Assembly (NCBI RefSeq): GCF_037126465.1
Contig: NC_088206.1
Location: 7,787,187-7,851,186 of the forward strand
Source: Ornithodoros turicata
Lineage: Eukaryota > Arthropoda > Arachnida > Ixodida > Argasidae
Direction of reading: 5' to 3'
DNA length: 64,000 nt
Below, piece by piece: positions 21,801 to 32,726 of the stretch (positions are counted from its first letter, which is position 1; the number at the start of each line of letters is the position of its first letter). Under the pieces are notes generated by a model. That model had not been told where the DNA came from, did no database searches, and worked only from the letters and a program-made list of their open reading frames with translations. Both the position numbers and the translations under genes were made by a program.

Positions 21801-23129
21801 TGCGTTACGTAACGTCTGCTAGTCACGTGGTCTCCGACAACTTTCCTATTGTTACACATATCTGGATACAAGGGTTCGCGTGTCACGTTACGGACCGAGA
21901 AACACGTAAATTACTATATGGGAAGGCTGAGCGACCAGACTAAAATGCGGATTCCGTCACAGTCTCCAACAAAAAAACAATATTCCCCCTCGTCACGCCA
22001 CAACATCTCATATCATTTTCAGCGTACCAAGGTTAAAATGTTAAAATTTTCCTCGTAGTAACCTATTGTCATTTGACGCGCATACAAGTGATACATGTAG
22101 ACCTTATGCTGATGCGAACTCTATATGGAAGCAAAAGGAGTTGATGTTGATGAAGAAAAAAAATACTAGGGAGAGGGCAAAAGGAGTAATTTTACTCCTT
22201 CTGGAGATTAAATGCGTTGCAACAGCCATTAGTCCATTATTGCACCGGAGTTTATGCTAAGTTTAGAGACTATTTGCGGACTATGTGGACTAGGGATTAA
22301 AAAAAGAGTACGTTTGCCTGTATTGTCGTCAGCCGGCCGCAAAAGTAGTGATTAAATTAATAATGCTCAATTCAGATGACGTCATTCCGTAAAAGTGACT
22401 ATAAATGTATACTACTATCTTATTACGGAGCACTTCGAGGAACTGCATTACTATAGACGAAGGCTATTATCAGTCTACTACAAAGTCTTTACGTATGATT
22501 ATGGGATAATAAAACTGCACTAATACCGCAGCGTGTTCTAGAATGGGGCTTACTAATGTTCAAAGAGCATTCAGTTTTCAAATTCGGATAGATTATCCTC
22601 TTTCGAGGCCGTGGAACATGACCTTCTAAATGCCCAATCTCGCTGCATATGCGTAATTGCACTGTTCGATTTGGATCGTGTTCGAAAACAAACAAGAATA
22701 ATCGCCATCCAGCTACAGTGAAACACGCACTCTGAGCTGGAAAAGCTGTTGCAGATTCACGAGTTGACTCGCCATTGAGACCTTGACAACTATAAATTCT
22801 TTAATTCATTACGTCATACGATTTGAGAGCACGCACCAACAACAATTCTTGTGATATAACTTTTTACAATATAACCAAATATAGTTTCTGATATAACTTA
22901 CTGCAAGACTTCCTTCTTGGAAAGATAGGTTAACGCCTGTACAGAGAAAAAAATAATCACGGTTCAAAACACACGAACAACTGCCATTAATCTTTTGCAA
23001 TTAGCTGGATACAATTACATGGCTTCTTTGCATGTTTATACAAGTTCAGGAAGAGAACACAAGAACGCGAATGCTCACTGTGTAGTCTTGTAGCTCCTCA
23101 TTAGTAATCTGACTGTGACGGGCACCCAT
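18871..23129 (-). CDS. CIB1: CIB1-like calcium- and integrin-binding EF-hand protein (six coding exons)
   Basis: The CDS joins 23129-23079, 22936-22902, 20992-20893, 20006-19859, 19759-19555 and 18892-18871, giving 561 bases and 186 residues. Every intron is GT-AG and all phases match. The protein starts MGARHSQITNEELQDYT, so Gly2 could be N-myristoylated as in the family. It continues with LTYLSKKEVL, a link ending RMPEFCNNPFKDRL, the helix SFEDFLDLLSILSD, then two EF-hand loops: DFDEDGTIGEDD (residues 112-123, Asp at position 12 as in CIB1 EF3) and DLDRSGDLSLLE (156-167, canonical Glu at 12). It ends NPDFASSFRIRL. The first two EF-hands look vestigial, as is usual here. The block SFEDFLDLLS and the tail DFASSF match CIB1 better than CIB2. 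Family knowledge: cytosolic or membrane-tethered Ca/Mg sensor that binds integrin alpha tails and kinases. The start has G at -3 and +4. Length is close to vertebrate CIB1 (191 aa). Alternative isoforms cannot be excluded. Confidence 0.95.
19555..19759 (-). CDS. CIB1: CIB1-like coding exon 5 (both functional EF-hands)
   Basis: Completes Asp112 and codes residues 113-179, containing the EF3 and EF4 loops. Acceptor CCCTATTTCCTATAG, donor GTCAGT, phase 2. The intron to exon 4 is only 99 bases. Reading straight through the introns gives a longer but false 264-residue frame. Confidence 0.95.
19859..20006 (-). CDS. CIB1: CIB1-like coding exon 4
   Basis: Residues 63-111, from NNPFKDRLL to KLEYAFQVY, plus the first base of Asp112. 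The donor is GTGCGT (phase 1). The ATG at 20012 just upstream lies in the intron, before the AG at 20007-20008, and is not the gene start. Confidence 0.95.
20455..20695. repeat. Inverted repeat and CCTTTGCCTTTTA minisatellite in CIB1 intron 3
   Basis: CCTTGAGTTTGAGGGGAAACAC at about 20470 is mirrored by GTGTTTCCCCCTCAAACTCAAGG near 20660. Between them lie three near-copies of ACACAGGAC(A/G)A and a CCTTT(A/T)GCC-type minisatellite at about 20573-20648. It sits wholly within the 886-base intron between exons 3 and 4. Likely a foldback element; family unknown. Confidence 0.6.
20893..20992 (-). CDS. CIB1: CIB1-like coding exon 3
   Basis: Completes His29 and codes residues 30-62 (AFNRFKAIS through RMPEFC). 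Acceptor ATATATTGCAG, donor GTGAGT, phase 0. It corresponds to the link between the N-terminal helix and the first EF-like pair. Confidence 0.92.
21646..21667. promoter_or_regulatory. 22-bp perfect palindrome with GTCACGTGAC E-box core
   Basis: The half GAATTCGTCAC is followed immediately by its exact reverse complement. The centre GTCACGTGAC is the extended E-box bound by USF/MITF/TFEB-type bHLH-ZIP factors in other animals. It lies in the 1909-base intron 2 of the CIB1-like gene. A regulatory role is inference. Confidence 0.4.
22177..22315. mobile_element. Fragment of the oligo-A long-TIR MITE family, in CIB1 intron 2
   Basis: Contains AAAAGGAGTAATTTTACTCC, the conserved 'taaatgcgttgcaacag' and 'gagactatttg' segments seen in the copies at 3032 and 32010, and an AAAAAAAGAGT end. 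Degenerate. Confidence 0.5.
22902..22936 (-). CDS. CIB1: CIB1-like coding exon 2 (35-bp micro-exon)
   Basis: Codes ALTYLSKKEVL plus two bases of His29. The acceptor is a good pyrimidine tract, TTTTTTTCTCTGTACAG, and the donor is GTAAGT, phase 2. At 35 bases it would be missed by most gene finders. The match to the family's LTFLTKQEIL block and the exact phase fit to exon 3 support it. Confidence 0.9.
23079..23129 (-). CDS. CIB1: CIB1-like coding exon 1
   Basis: Residues 1-17, beginning with the ATG at 23129. The donor GTGAGC follows directly, in phase 0. The sequence before the ATG on the minus strand carries a near-CRE (GTGACGTCG) about 35 bases upstream. No TATA box is obvious, so the transcription start was not placed. 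Confidence 0.9.
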
Positions 23130-24189
23130 ATCCTTCTTGTCTCTGTTCGGAGTTTGACGACGTCACTGCGTTCACTCCCAACAAGTAAACGAAACAGGCA
23201 TGCAACAACACACAACGGCGTTCACACCGCTGTAAACTGTATCACACACGTCGTGGTTAAAACAAAAAACAAAAGAACACCACGCATGCGTTCGACGGTT
23301 TTGAACTCACGACGCTGTCACTTCGAATGGATGGGGAAACCGCTGAAAAATAAAGAATACAACATGTTTCATCCTTTTCCGGCGAATTTGTTTGCACTGA
23401 ACGTAGAAAGGGTTTGAGGAAGTGCTGATTAGATTGCCGAAGGCGGAACTGCGGTGACTGAAAGACAGGTGCAGCAGAATGAATTGTTTTGCTGTATATA
23501 CGCTTCTCGTTTCAATTGTCTATGTTGTCGTTTGATGTGGTGTTGAAGAACAGACTACTTGCGACAACAACACGCTGTGAAGCAGGCTGCGACCCAGGTC
23601 GTTCTTTTGTAACGTGTGTCAGAATGTGTCATACGCTTGGATTATGTCTATTTATCCATGTTTTTTGGCGATACTATCATATAACAGGTCGGTTCATACC
23701 AAGATAAAATGGCATAGATGGGGGCGAAGTGATGGATGAACTCCTTGATGAAAAGAACCCGAGAGCGTGGGCAACGGTGAACACTCCTGGTTAGAGCTGT
23801 GTTTGTGTCGTCTATCCGGTCGTCGCCCACGCTCGAGCTTTTTTCATTAGGGAGTTTCGGGAAAAGGTGTGTAATTTTAGCGTACCCAATAAACGGGCGT
23901 ATACGGCTGGCGCAAAGGAAGGCAAAAGGAGAAAGTTTTAGAGTATAGGGATTTGCCGGCCGTAACCCAAAACGCAAACAGCTTGCGCTTAGAGCACCAT
24001 CAAGAAGTAGCCACAGTGTTCATTTTGTGTGTGAAGTTCATTTTTGTTGAAAAATGCACGTTTGGGTCCTAAATATACAATATAATCTTATATAATTAAA
24101 TCTTATTAAATTATCATATTAAACATTATTAAATAAAAAAAATCTTAAACTATCTATTATCGGTTCATATTCCTGATGTGATTCAAGTT
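23130..24189. other. Upstream of the CIB1-like gene; no gene recognised
   Basis: Should contain the promoter. No TATA box or initiator could be fixed. A 109-codon minus frame at 23648-23977 has no recognisable domain. Confidence 0.4.
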
Positions 24190-24204
24190 TCTGTTCGACA
24201 TGTA

Positions 24205-24610
24205 TTATGCAATTTATTTATTTATTTTGCGATACCTCAAAAGCCCTAATAAAGGACATTACATGAGGGTACAAAGTATGACAGCGGTAGTGAAACACAA
24301 CAATACAAAAGGTAGGTGTACATAAAATGCAATCTACAATATAATACATATAGACATATGTGCATGCTGCACGCAAAACAGCGTACAATCTGAAAAAAAT
24401 CAATAATGTACACATATCATAGTCAGTACAAGCAAGAAAATGCGCAAGTAAATGTTTTCGAAACTGCTGTAAGTCTATGCAAGTGATGAAGGAAGATCAT
24501 TCCATTCACGAGCAGTTTTTTATATAAAAAAGACTCCGTAATTCAGTTTTAATCTCAATGAAAACGGAGACAGACCGCACTGACTTCCTACTTGCTTATT
24601 TCTTTTGTCG
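24205..24610 (-). mobile_element. LINE 3' region with (AAATA)n-type tail
   Basis: Begins with a TTTATTTATTTATTTT tract (the tail, read on the minus strand). Continues 'gcgatacctcaaaagcccta...acattacatgaggg' and 'ggaagatcattccattcacgagcag'. The block at 59005-59300 resembles its inner part. No intact reading frame. Confidence 0.45.
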
Positions 24611-25445
24611 CTTTTTTGTGTGTGTGCGAATTAATGTAAATAAACTATACATCCGTTCATAACGCTTCGTACTATATGCTTGTGCAATTTAGTCCAGCAA
24701 CAACAACAACTGTTGCATGTGATGTTGGTCACATCCATATCAAACTCTGTATACACTCCAAAGTGTGCATAAAAATTATATTCCACTAATTAAAAAAAAA
24801 ACTATCCCAGCAATATTGAGTTCCAGATAATCTAGCTGTCACGATTGTTCCCAGCGTCTTACCTCTCTTAATACCGCGGCTAAAAATTACAAAAACAAAG
24901 AAACAAACTTCACCACGTCCATCTCACGTCTGCTATACAATTTCTGCGTCTTCATAAATTTCTCGCTCCGCTCCGAGGTACGTTTTTTCGCATCACACGC
25001 CCCGTTTAATGCAAATCGCATTCCTCACCAAAAACGCAGCTCTGTCACACTCCACTGAGCGTCGTCGCCTCTCGGTAAACAGCTTTTGCCGTACTGCTGC
25101 TGCATCCGGGTTTCTGGAAGGCGTAACATGGGGTGTCGCGCGGTTAGCGGCTCAAAACCACGTGACCGTCGCACCTGTTGCCTGCGCTGTTCTTCCGATG
25201 CCAGTGCCACGTGCGGCAAACTTGGTCTGGGAAATTGTTTATCATTTTTTGCTGCGTCACGGAAACGCGGAAATGAGGAATAGAACGCGATCCGAAGTGA
25301 GTTGTTCAAGGTCGATATCGCGATTAAATGAGGATGGAAAGACTCGAGAACAAATATGTCGGGGGAACAAGAAATTAGGATTACGAGCGCTGGGAAACGC
25401 ACTCGCACAAAAACAACGAGTGCGGCGCGTAATCCTGGAGCGTAA
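24611..25445. other. No gene recognised; GC-rich from 25000
   Basis: From 25000 all frames run open for up to 200 codons because stops are rare in GC-rich sequence. A degenerate tRNA-like B box (GGTTTTGAGCC) is seen on the minus strand near 25160. Confidence 0.4.
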
Positions 25446-26048
25446 TGTTGAATTCCAATGGCAAATTCGGAGCGCTTCCGGAGCAAGTTTTGTTGCTCCG
25501 CCGAGAGCAAGTCTATTCGATTGGCAGATTGGGAACAGTTCTGGAGTATTCCGATGGCAGCTTTGGAGCGGCATTCGAGCCAAGGTCGCTCCAGGGAGCA
25601 ACCAAGACTGCTCCGCCAAAAGAGGCAGATCCAACGGGAACTCTACGTGACGTGTCACTTGTCGCTCGTGCTTCCTATTTCCTGTCTCTGCTTCGCCAAC
25701 ATGGCCGCTTCGCAACGCGTCTTCGCCGTGACTAGTCTTTCGCGTCGTACGTTGGCGATTTTGTTTCATGAAGGAAGCGATAAGTCAGACATTACCAGGG
25801 CAACCAAAGGTGATCAGGAGGACCTTGATGTTGCAAAACATGGCGTTGTAATGGAACATGAGCACCTTCTTCTTCTTCTTCTTCCTCCGTCTCTGGCCGC
25901 CATCCACCAAGGGAGATTACCCAGGGCTAAACTCCAAGGTGGGCGCAAGTGTTCCAGTCACAGATTCGGATCACTTGCTCTAGGCTAGATCAAGCCGCTC
26001 CACTGCGGAGCCTGCCACTTGCTCCGACTCTGCCATTGGAATTCAACA
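25446..26048. mobile_element. PIF/Harbinger-like MITE with TAA target duplication
   Basis: The ends TGTTGAATTCCAATGGCA are inverted, and TAA flanks both sides (25443-25445 and 26049-26051), fitting the 3-bp TWA target of PIF/Harbinger. Just inside, GGAGC / GCTCC units repeat. The 250-base centre (25670-25930) differs: it contains ATGGCCGCTTCG and a (CTT)n run, and is open in several frames. No transposase domain was recognised. 603 bp. Confidence 0.75.
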
Positions 26049-26127
26049 TAAGAGAGCTTTCAATCTCGCGGGTCAGAAAACCTGCTCCCATCGGCTGCCA
26101 GTCTGCAACGTCATGAGCAATACTGAG

Positions 26128-26917
26128 GCGAGCGTCTTCTTAAACTGTACTATGCACTGATACACTCACGTCGCAGCTATGGTACAGAAGTGTATAGGCT
26201 CACTTATTGTACTACTCTTCATCCGCTTTTCATCCTACAAAAGCGTGCTCTGCGCACAGTGCTAAATAATATTCAACCAAATACGTCAATTACTTTTGCA
26301 ATGTCACTCATTATCAATCATGGACGTACTTACTCTGACTACGTACAAGGTTAGCCTCTTTATCCATCGTCTTATTTATAACTCTAATGTTCGTCATTTT
26401 ATCCACTTAACACGCTCCAGTTCCATATATTCCCTTAGAAGAGACGATATGTATCTTAGGATATCGTTGCATTGCACAAGCTGTGGTAAACCGGAGCTAA
26501 CTTTTATTGGATCTAAGATATGGAATTCGTTGCCAGTGGAATTGAGGAAGCTGAATAACCCGCTTTTATTCAAAAAGCTATTGATTGGATTGGATTGGAA
26601 AAAGCAATTGAAATTTTGTATTCCACGTTTTGTGTTGCTGAGCATTTTCATCTTTGTTCTCCTCATTTGCTTGAGTTCCTTGGTATAATTGAGCCTATGT
26701 TTGGTATTTAGCTGTTCTTCTTTCTCAATACCCCTCTGCTTTTTTGACATATAGGTAGCTGTTGAAATATTCCTACAAGACGTGCTGTTGTATGTTATCA
26801 GTGTTTTGGAACCATGTATATATTTGGAACTGCATCATACAGGCCTGCCCTCGCAGTCTCACATTTCACTTTGTGTGTTTGGTATATCTAATAAAATACT
26901 TTGATTGATTGATTGAG
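26128..26917 (+). mobile_element. CR1/jockey-like LINE, decayed 3' end of the reverse-transcriptase ORF
   Basis: From 26132 one frame reads LKLYYALIHSRRSYG, then PLFILQKRALRTV, the end of the fingers/thumb region in non-LTR reverse transcriptases. It stops at TAG near 26350, and after a frameshift continues ELTFIGSKIWNSLPVELRKL, the typical C-terminal block. The 3' end is AATAAAATACT followed by (TTGA)n, the short tandem tail common in CR1/L2 elements. 5'-truncated; at least one stop and one frameshift, so dead. Confidence 0.75.
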
Positions 26918-27921
26918 CGCCTTCTTTTATCTTCCTGTCTTTTTGCAGTCGCATTTCGCGCCACGCGTCGCGCGTCCCGACTTCTCGCTCTCGCTAGCAG
27001 ATGATACTCGGTGGCCAATGAAAGGCGCTCTGCCACCTGACGTCACGGAGATGCGACGAGCCGCTGGGCGCTCTCTTGTAAAGCAATTTTCTCAGTAAAT
27101 TCGCACATCCCGAAAGGAAATGTTTTGCGTGACGGTTCCTAATATGCTCATATGACGCAGTAAAAAAAAAAATATATATATGTTCCAAGTCCCTTCCATG
27201 CCCCTTTAATATTAGGCAGTTCCGTAGGTGGGGGGCCACCAAAGAAGTCGACGCTGCGCATTGCGCCAAACTAATGTTTGTGTTCCTTATTTCGTGCGAC
27301 CGACTCTGAACATCCGAAGAATACGTATACGTAAGACCAAATTCGCTGGGAACCTGGAAAACCGGGAATTGTCAGGGAATTTCGATGCGACCAGAAAAGC
27401 GGAAGCCAGGGAAAATCGCGGACAAGCGCCGTCACGCGCGGCGAATGGCGATGAGTGCGGTTGAGTGGTTACGCCGCGGCAACATTGCTGTGAGTAGCAG
27501 TTCGCCAATACGATGTGCTCACTAGGGCGGTCTCGCTAATAAGTAACCTTTAACAAAAAAAGAAAAAGACACGGGTCATAAATGTGGCAGAGTGTACGCG
27601 GTCTCTCTACCGCAGAAAATAAAAAATAAAATCAAATATCGGGTCTGTTAAACAGTAAGGACGAGCATGTATTTGTACTCTGTTTCTTCGAATTCAATAA
27701 ATTATCCGTCGTTATTTATTTATTCACTAAATGATCTGTTTTACGAGTGAAAAAACGTAGGAGCAGGCACCACGTTCGCCTTTGTTTTGGTCAGGGAATT
27801 CGCTTGAAATAGTCAGGGGAAATCTGGAAGAGTTAGTGAATTTGAAGGCTGCGATTTCGTAAACACCCTGAATTCGTAATATTCTACACAGATTCATTAC
27901 GTACCACGTCTCTATTTACAG
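26918..27921. other. No gene recognised; 'gggaattgtcagggaa' repeat
   Basis: 27345-27425 carries CTGGAAAACCGGGAATTGTC and CAGGGAATTTCG, a repeat type seen in many animals. TGACGTCA at 27038-27045. Confidence 0.4.
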
Positions 27922-28045
27922 CTACGGGAGCATCTGCCAGGCGGAGAGCCAAGTTGGCTTGGTTTGAAAAGGAAGAAAAATACGGAGAACTAGGTTCAAC
28001 TTTACATCGATGCAGGAGACCCAAGGAATTCTACCGCGCGCATAG
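27922..28045 (+). CDS. Possible internal coding exon, unrecognised
   Basis: The run TCTCTATTTACAG precedes a 124-base open segment that ends CATAG|GTATTT. The frame reads TGASARRRAKLAWFEKEEKY, then GELGSTLHRCRRPKEF. It is charged, low in stops and different in composition from its AT-rich flanks. Entering phase is 1 and leaving phase is 2, so it would need flanking exons that were not found. The acceptor is good and the donor weak. No family recognised; a chance open stretch or part of a repeat is possible. Confidence 0.3.
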
Positions 28046-29048
28046 GTATTTCATTTATATTCCTCTAATACGATTCCGGTATTTTTTCCCCACAAATTTG
28101 ATCGTTATATCCGGGTTCACAGCGGCCAAGAGCAGTCTCACCTGTTATATCCAGCGCTCGGAAATCACCTGCACTAAACGTTTAGCACGGTGTCCGCAAC
28201 CGCATAACGGCGAAGGGCATCTGTGCGCTTGCATCTAACACACCTGTAGCTGTCGTAGCGACCGACCTCGATGAATACGGGGTGTGTGAAGAATAAAAAC
28301 GCAGTCGCTCAAAAAAGAATCTTATTCGGTGTAACAACGTGTTTATCCGTTCATCTGGCCGACGTCTTGGAGTGGCCTTCACCTCGCTTGCATATTATCA
28401 TGCATAGCAACATGTATTCTAATGCAAGAGAGGTACTATACAAGACCGGGTGAGCAACATTGCTTAGGCACTGTTTACGTTAACTGGCAGCGGTGCTAGG
28501 ATCCTGCACCAATAGTTCAGTCCTGGGCTTTCGAAGGTCTCCTCTACTCTCCTCTAACTCATATTACCTTGTGCAGTGATGTTACCTGGTCATTAGGATG
28601 GCTAACCTTCCCCACCCCTTAATCAAACAAACAAACAAACATGAGGGGTTCGCGCTGTAACAGTTGGACACTATGGATTCTACGCGGCGTACGACACTTA
28701 CGAAACGTACTCACACCAAGCACTTTGATCTTCATTCATGCATCACCTTATTATTTCATATCGGTGACACCAAATGTGATATCACGTCACGTACTGACCA
28801 GCGTGTCTTGGGGTAGCGACCCCAGGTCATAGTCACGATGATTTATTTGTTATTGTTGGGGTAGCGACCCACAAATTAAGCGGCAAATTTCATCATTAAT
28901 CATTACTTCATGTATTTCACGTATACTGTATTTTGCTATTGCTGTTATTACTGCCGCCTGTGTACAGAACTGCCGGAAGGGTCATCCCTCTCTCCCCCAA
29001 CGACGCAGAATATCCCATGGATGTACGAATAACATCCTAACTAATTTG
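28046..29048. other. No gene recognised; (TTG)n-type 3' tail
   Basis: 28824-28858 matches the element tail at 8940. GGGTAGCGACCC is present twice (28811 and 28859). Confidence 0.4.
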
Positions 29049-29134
29049 TACGTCCGACGGATATTCTGAGGATATCCATCGGACGTACGAGTTCGTGAAC
29101 ACAAAAAGAAATAGATATTTCTTTTTGTGTTCAC
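29049..29134. repeat. Two adjacent near-perfect palindromes
   Basis: 29049-29087: TACGTCCGACGGATAT and its near-exact complement. 29095-29134: 40 bases, GTGAACACAAAAAGAAATA then GA then the exact complement. Both lie in a 90-base block. Confidence 0.75.
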
Positions 29135-30685
29135 CATAGGAACAGAGAGTGGATTCAACAGTTCACCTTGGGAAAAGCTAATGTCTTTTCGTCGCGGTTC
29201 AGTTAAAGAAAGGCGTCTCGCTGGCATTCTTCCAATTCCACACTTTGCCGGATGCCAGCGCCATCGCATCAGTTGCTCTCTCGACGTTGATGTCATTTCC
29301 TTTTCAGCTTATATACTACAGCGTAAGTTCTATACTACGACGTGGGCGTATATAGCTTCGATTAAACGTGCGACGCGCCATGCGGTTGTAAGGGGTGAGC
29401 AAGGAGACGTCGCTTATAAGGCCACTATGCGCCTCGCAAGCGTATATTCCGTGAACGTATCTTGCAGAAACGGCCGTACGATACACAGTGACGCGTACTG
29501 TGACTCCAGTTATATAACGAAACGTACGAGATATTGGAAGGGGCTTCTTGTCCGGAATACTGGATTCGTGCGGCGTGCTTGACGTGATGCGAATAATGTG
29601 TGTGGATATATATCGCTGACATCAAAGAGAGAAGTTGATATTGTACGTTTTGTATTTTCGCAGAGGGTTGCACTCGCATGCCGATAAGATAATGTTGCGC
29701 CTTCACGTCAATCTCTTATTTGTCAGTCGTCCGCTACGCAACTTGCCTTGGTTTTATTTGATTTTGCGTTTGTGCGTGCGGTCTGCCAGGAAATGAAAAA
29801 CAAAGCAAAAAATCGATGGTGGGCAGGGCAAAGAGGAAAATGCAAAGCTGCGTGAAAAGGGTAGCCATGTAGCCATATTCTCACACTGCAATGGAAAACT
29901 TGTGCTTGGAAACAACATCGACATTTTGCCTTCTAAGCCGATACTTGAACCATGAATACTTGCAGGGTGTTAGGTACAAAGATAAATAATTTATGCCTGA
30001 GCTTCGAGGGTTTAACGCAAGAAGTCGTCGCGAAATGCACGGCCTGGGGTGCCTCAATACTAGCTCCCCATGCAGTATTCATGCACCCTAGCACGGGCTG
30101 TCGCCATGTTGCCTGAGGCAACGCCACCTTGAGTAAACAAACCGTGCACAGGTGCTACTTTTTTTGTTGTATTTCGCGAGCTTTCTTTTTAATCAACGAC
30201 ATCAATTAATAATTTCAAGCAAACAATAACAAACCTCTCTCTGTTACGTTCAAACAAAAGTGCATATCTCACCTTTACGAGTATATAGCCACACGTCGCG
30301 AAATCCCCGCTGTCTCAGTCCACCGCCAGTACCGCCGCTAAATACGTGCCTGCCCTTCCCGTACTTCTTATCTCCGCCTTATGTACACATACGGCGTTTG
30401 GACGGCAGTCAGCCAATAAGTTCGCCGGAGACAGATTTACGATAAGCGGCGTGGCGATAACAATGGCTGGATTAAAAAGCAGAGCGCCGAAGTATAAACA
30501 AGATCACGGGAGCAAGGAACAGGAGGCCCATTGAAATTCTCTCTGCGTTTCAATGACTCCGTTTCTGGCAGCTAAAATACAACGTCACTTCGGATTACGG
30601 TGGTATATTGCGTGTACCGCCTGCTGTGTCATTCATGCATTCGCTGCGTTCGCCATTGCGATAACCAAACCGCAACTGAGGCTAT
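29135..30685. other. No gene recognised
   Basis: Frames of up to 151 codons on the plus strand (29127-29582) lack any recognisable domain and start within the palindrome. Confidence 0.4.
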
Positions 30686-31192
30686 ACTCTGACAAAAAAA
30701 AAGTGAGTTGCTTTGACTAAATGCATTGCCAGAAAAATTAGCCCCATTCGGGACTATAAATGAGTGCCACAGAGTGGGGGCCGCACTTTCTGACTTTCAC
30801 GCTGTGTTCTAGCAGTCCAAGGTACATAATTCATGTGCATGAATAAAAATACTTTGAATTAAACCGTGATATGTCCAATGATATAAAATTTTGCTACATG
30901 CATATAAGGCACAATTTGCCAAGAAATTTTCGCTAACTATTTCTTACTCTGTGTGGGTGGAACATTATTGCGTAGTTAGCTAAGTTATAGAGCATTATTC
31001 CATCAAATGCACGAAGAGCAGATATTTACTTAGACTTGCATTCAGGAGAACCTTTGCGAAGTTCAGTGACTATTTGCAGTCTTGGGGAGTAAATTTCGGC
31101 GTCAGGAGACTAAAATGGGGAGTAATTGCGATCTAGAGGACTAGAAGCTGTGATCACTCCCCATTTTACTCCTTTTTTCTTTTCTTAGAGTA
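30686..31192. mobile_element. Oligo-A long-TIR MITE, reversed copy
   Basis: Starts ACTCTGACAAAAAAAAAG...GACTAAATGCATTGCC, ends ACTCCTTTTTTCTTTTCTTAGAGT. Reverse orientation relative to 3032-3525. Confidence 0.65.
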
Positions 31193-31380
31193 ATAGTTTG
31201 TGCACTTCTCATGCTCACGATAAACATATTACGCCATTGCCAACATTTACCGTCTATTCACACAGAATATTGATCATGACGATTCGTGGCCTCACGTCGC
31301 GAAGACGACTATGATCACGAGCGACGCCACAGTATGGGTTTAATTTTACCCATCACATTTAACGTCCGGGTTCGAACCCT

Positions 31381-31480
31381 AGAATATTCCAGCGGAAGAT
31401 GCGGAAAACGTCACAGCTTTTCGCTGCCACGTAAGCGGTAGTGATCAGCGTCATGTCTTTTCCTGCACTGCTAGCCATAT
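31381..31480. mobile_element. GCAGACGAC foldback family, fragment
   Basis: AGAATATTCCAGCGGAAGATG through 'aacgtcacagctttt' and 'tgcactgctagcc' matches the left half of the copy at 7307. Both termini lost. Confidence 0.6.
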
Positions 31481-32009
31481 GTGGAGTATGTTATTATTAT
31501 TTTTTTTAAATGCTGAAACAATGACAGCAGCTTATTAATTCTTTCACATTTTGAGACTGAACGCTTACAATCGAGAGTTTTAACGAACCGTTCATAACGT
31601 GGCTTGCGTCGAACCGCGTCAACCGGAACCAATCAGAGGATAAGATTCTGAGTCACACACGGCTGCGATTGGCTCCGATATAGGCGCGATAACTTTACCA
31701 ACGGTGTGCTAAAAAATTAGCGGATAGCGCGTTGCGCTACCTCTCTTTTTGTTTTGCGCATGCGCAGAACCACCAACGCTATCCCTTACGTACGCAAGGG
31801 CGGTAGCGTACGATGTACTAAAACTCTCCAATATCCCAAGAGCGTGATTACCGTCCGCCAAGTGTCATGGAGTAGCAGAGAAAAGGGCGTCTTCGCTTCG
31901 TATAGTTCCCTATCACTCTGTCATTCTATATTCATTTTCCGTGCCTAATATAAACCGTGATGATAACGGAGTATATGTATCAACGTAACAGAACTAATAA
32001 GAGTGACAC
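31481..32009. other. No gene; fragment of the TACGTACGC MITE
   Basis: 31750-31822 shares GCGCAGAACCACCA, CGCTATCCCTTACGTACGCA and CGATG.ACTAA with the MITE at 44862-45076. Confidence 0.45.
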
Positions 32010-32210
32010 ATTCTCTAAAAAAAAGGAGTAAAATGAGGAGTAATTGCAGTTTCTAGTCCCCTAGACTGCAGCTTACTCCCTATTTTAGTCCCTGACCCCG
32101 AAATTTACTCCCCAGGACTTCAAATAGTCACTGAACTTCGGAAATGGTCTCCTGAATGCAACAGTCTATATACGTAATCATGTGCCCTTCGTGAATTTGA
32201 TGGGGTAGGG

Positions 32211-32250
<40 letters not shown>

Positions 32251-32726
32251 CTTAGCTAACTTAGCAATTTTCCATCCGCACAGAGTTAGAAATAGTTAGG
32301 GGTTCGCTCTTGGCAAATTCTGCCCAATGCATGTCGCAAGATTTTATATCACTCGACATATCACGATTTAATTCAAAGTATTTTCATTCATGCACCTGAA
32401 TTATGTACCTATAGGACTGTTACAACGAGCGTGAAAAGCAGCCGTCTGATGGCCCATCAAGAATTCCTGGTGGTACATCAGGAATTCTGGTGGCCCACCA
32501 AGATTTTCGATCTGGGCTAGTGGGAAGTCTGGGCGCTTCTGGTGGAGTCTGATGAACCATCAAGATTTCTTGATGGGTCCTGGTGGAAGGTTAATTGTAC
32601 ATCAGGTAGAATGTGATGGACCCTGATGTTTTGATGGATGATGGTCAAAATTTCCGTCCCGAACGGAACCAATTTTTGTGGCAATGCGTTTAGTGCCCAA
32701 AAGGACTAAAGTTACTCCCTGAGGTC
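32010..32726. mobile_element. Oligo-A long-TIR MITE carrying two later insertions
   Basis: Colinear with 3032-3525 ('gaggagtaattgcag', 'cagtctata', 'ttcattcatgcac', 'ggcaatgcgtttag'). It has expanded a (TA)n tract at 32211-32249 and contains the foldback at about 32440-32652, where the other copies run straight through. Confidence 0.65.
32440..32652. repeat. CATCAAGA/TCTTGATG foldback nested in a MITE
   Basis: Repeats of GATG-GCCCATCAAGAATT, CCTGGTGG and ATCAAGATTTCTTGATGG on both strands. Absent from the sister copies of the host MITE. Confidence 0.55.

Noticed and set aside
25009..25650. 213-codon plus-strand frame, with long frames on the minus strand too
   Set aside because: All frames are open because stops are rare in this GC-rich stretch; the frame crosses the MITE boundary at 25446 and shows no domain.
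29127..29582. 151-codon plus frame
   Set aside because: Starts inside a palindrome and has no domain or splice support.
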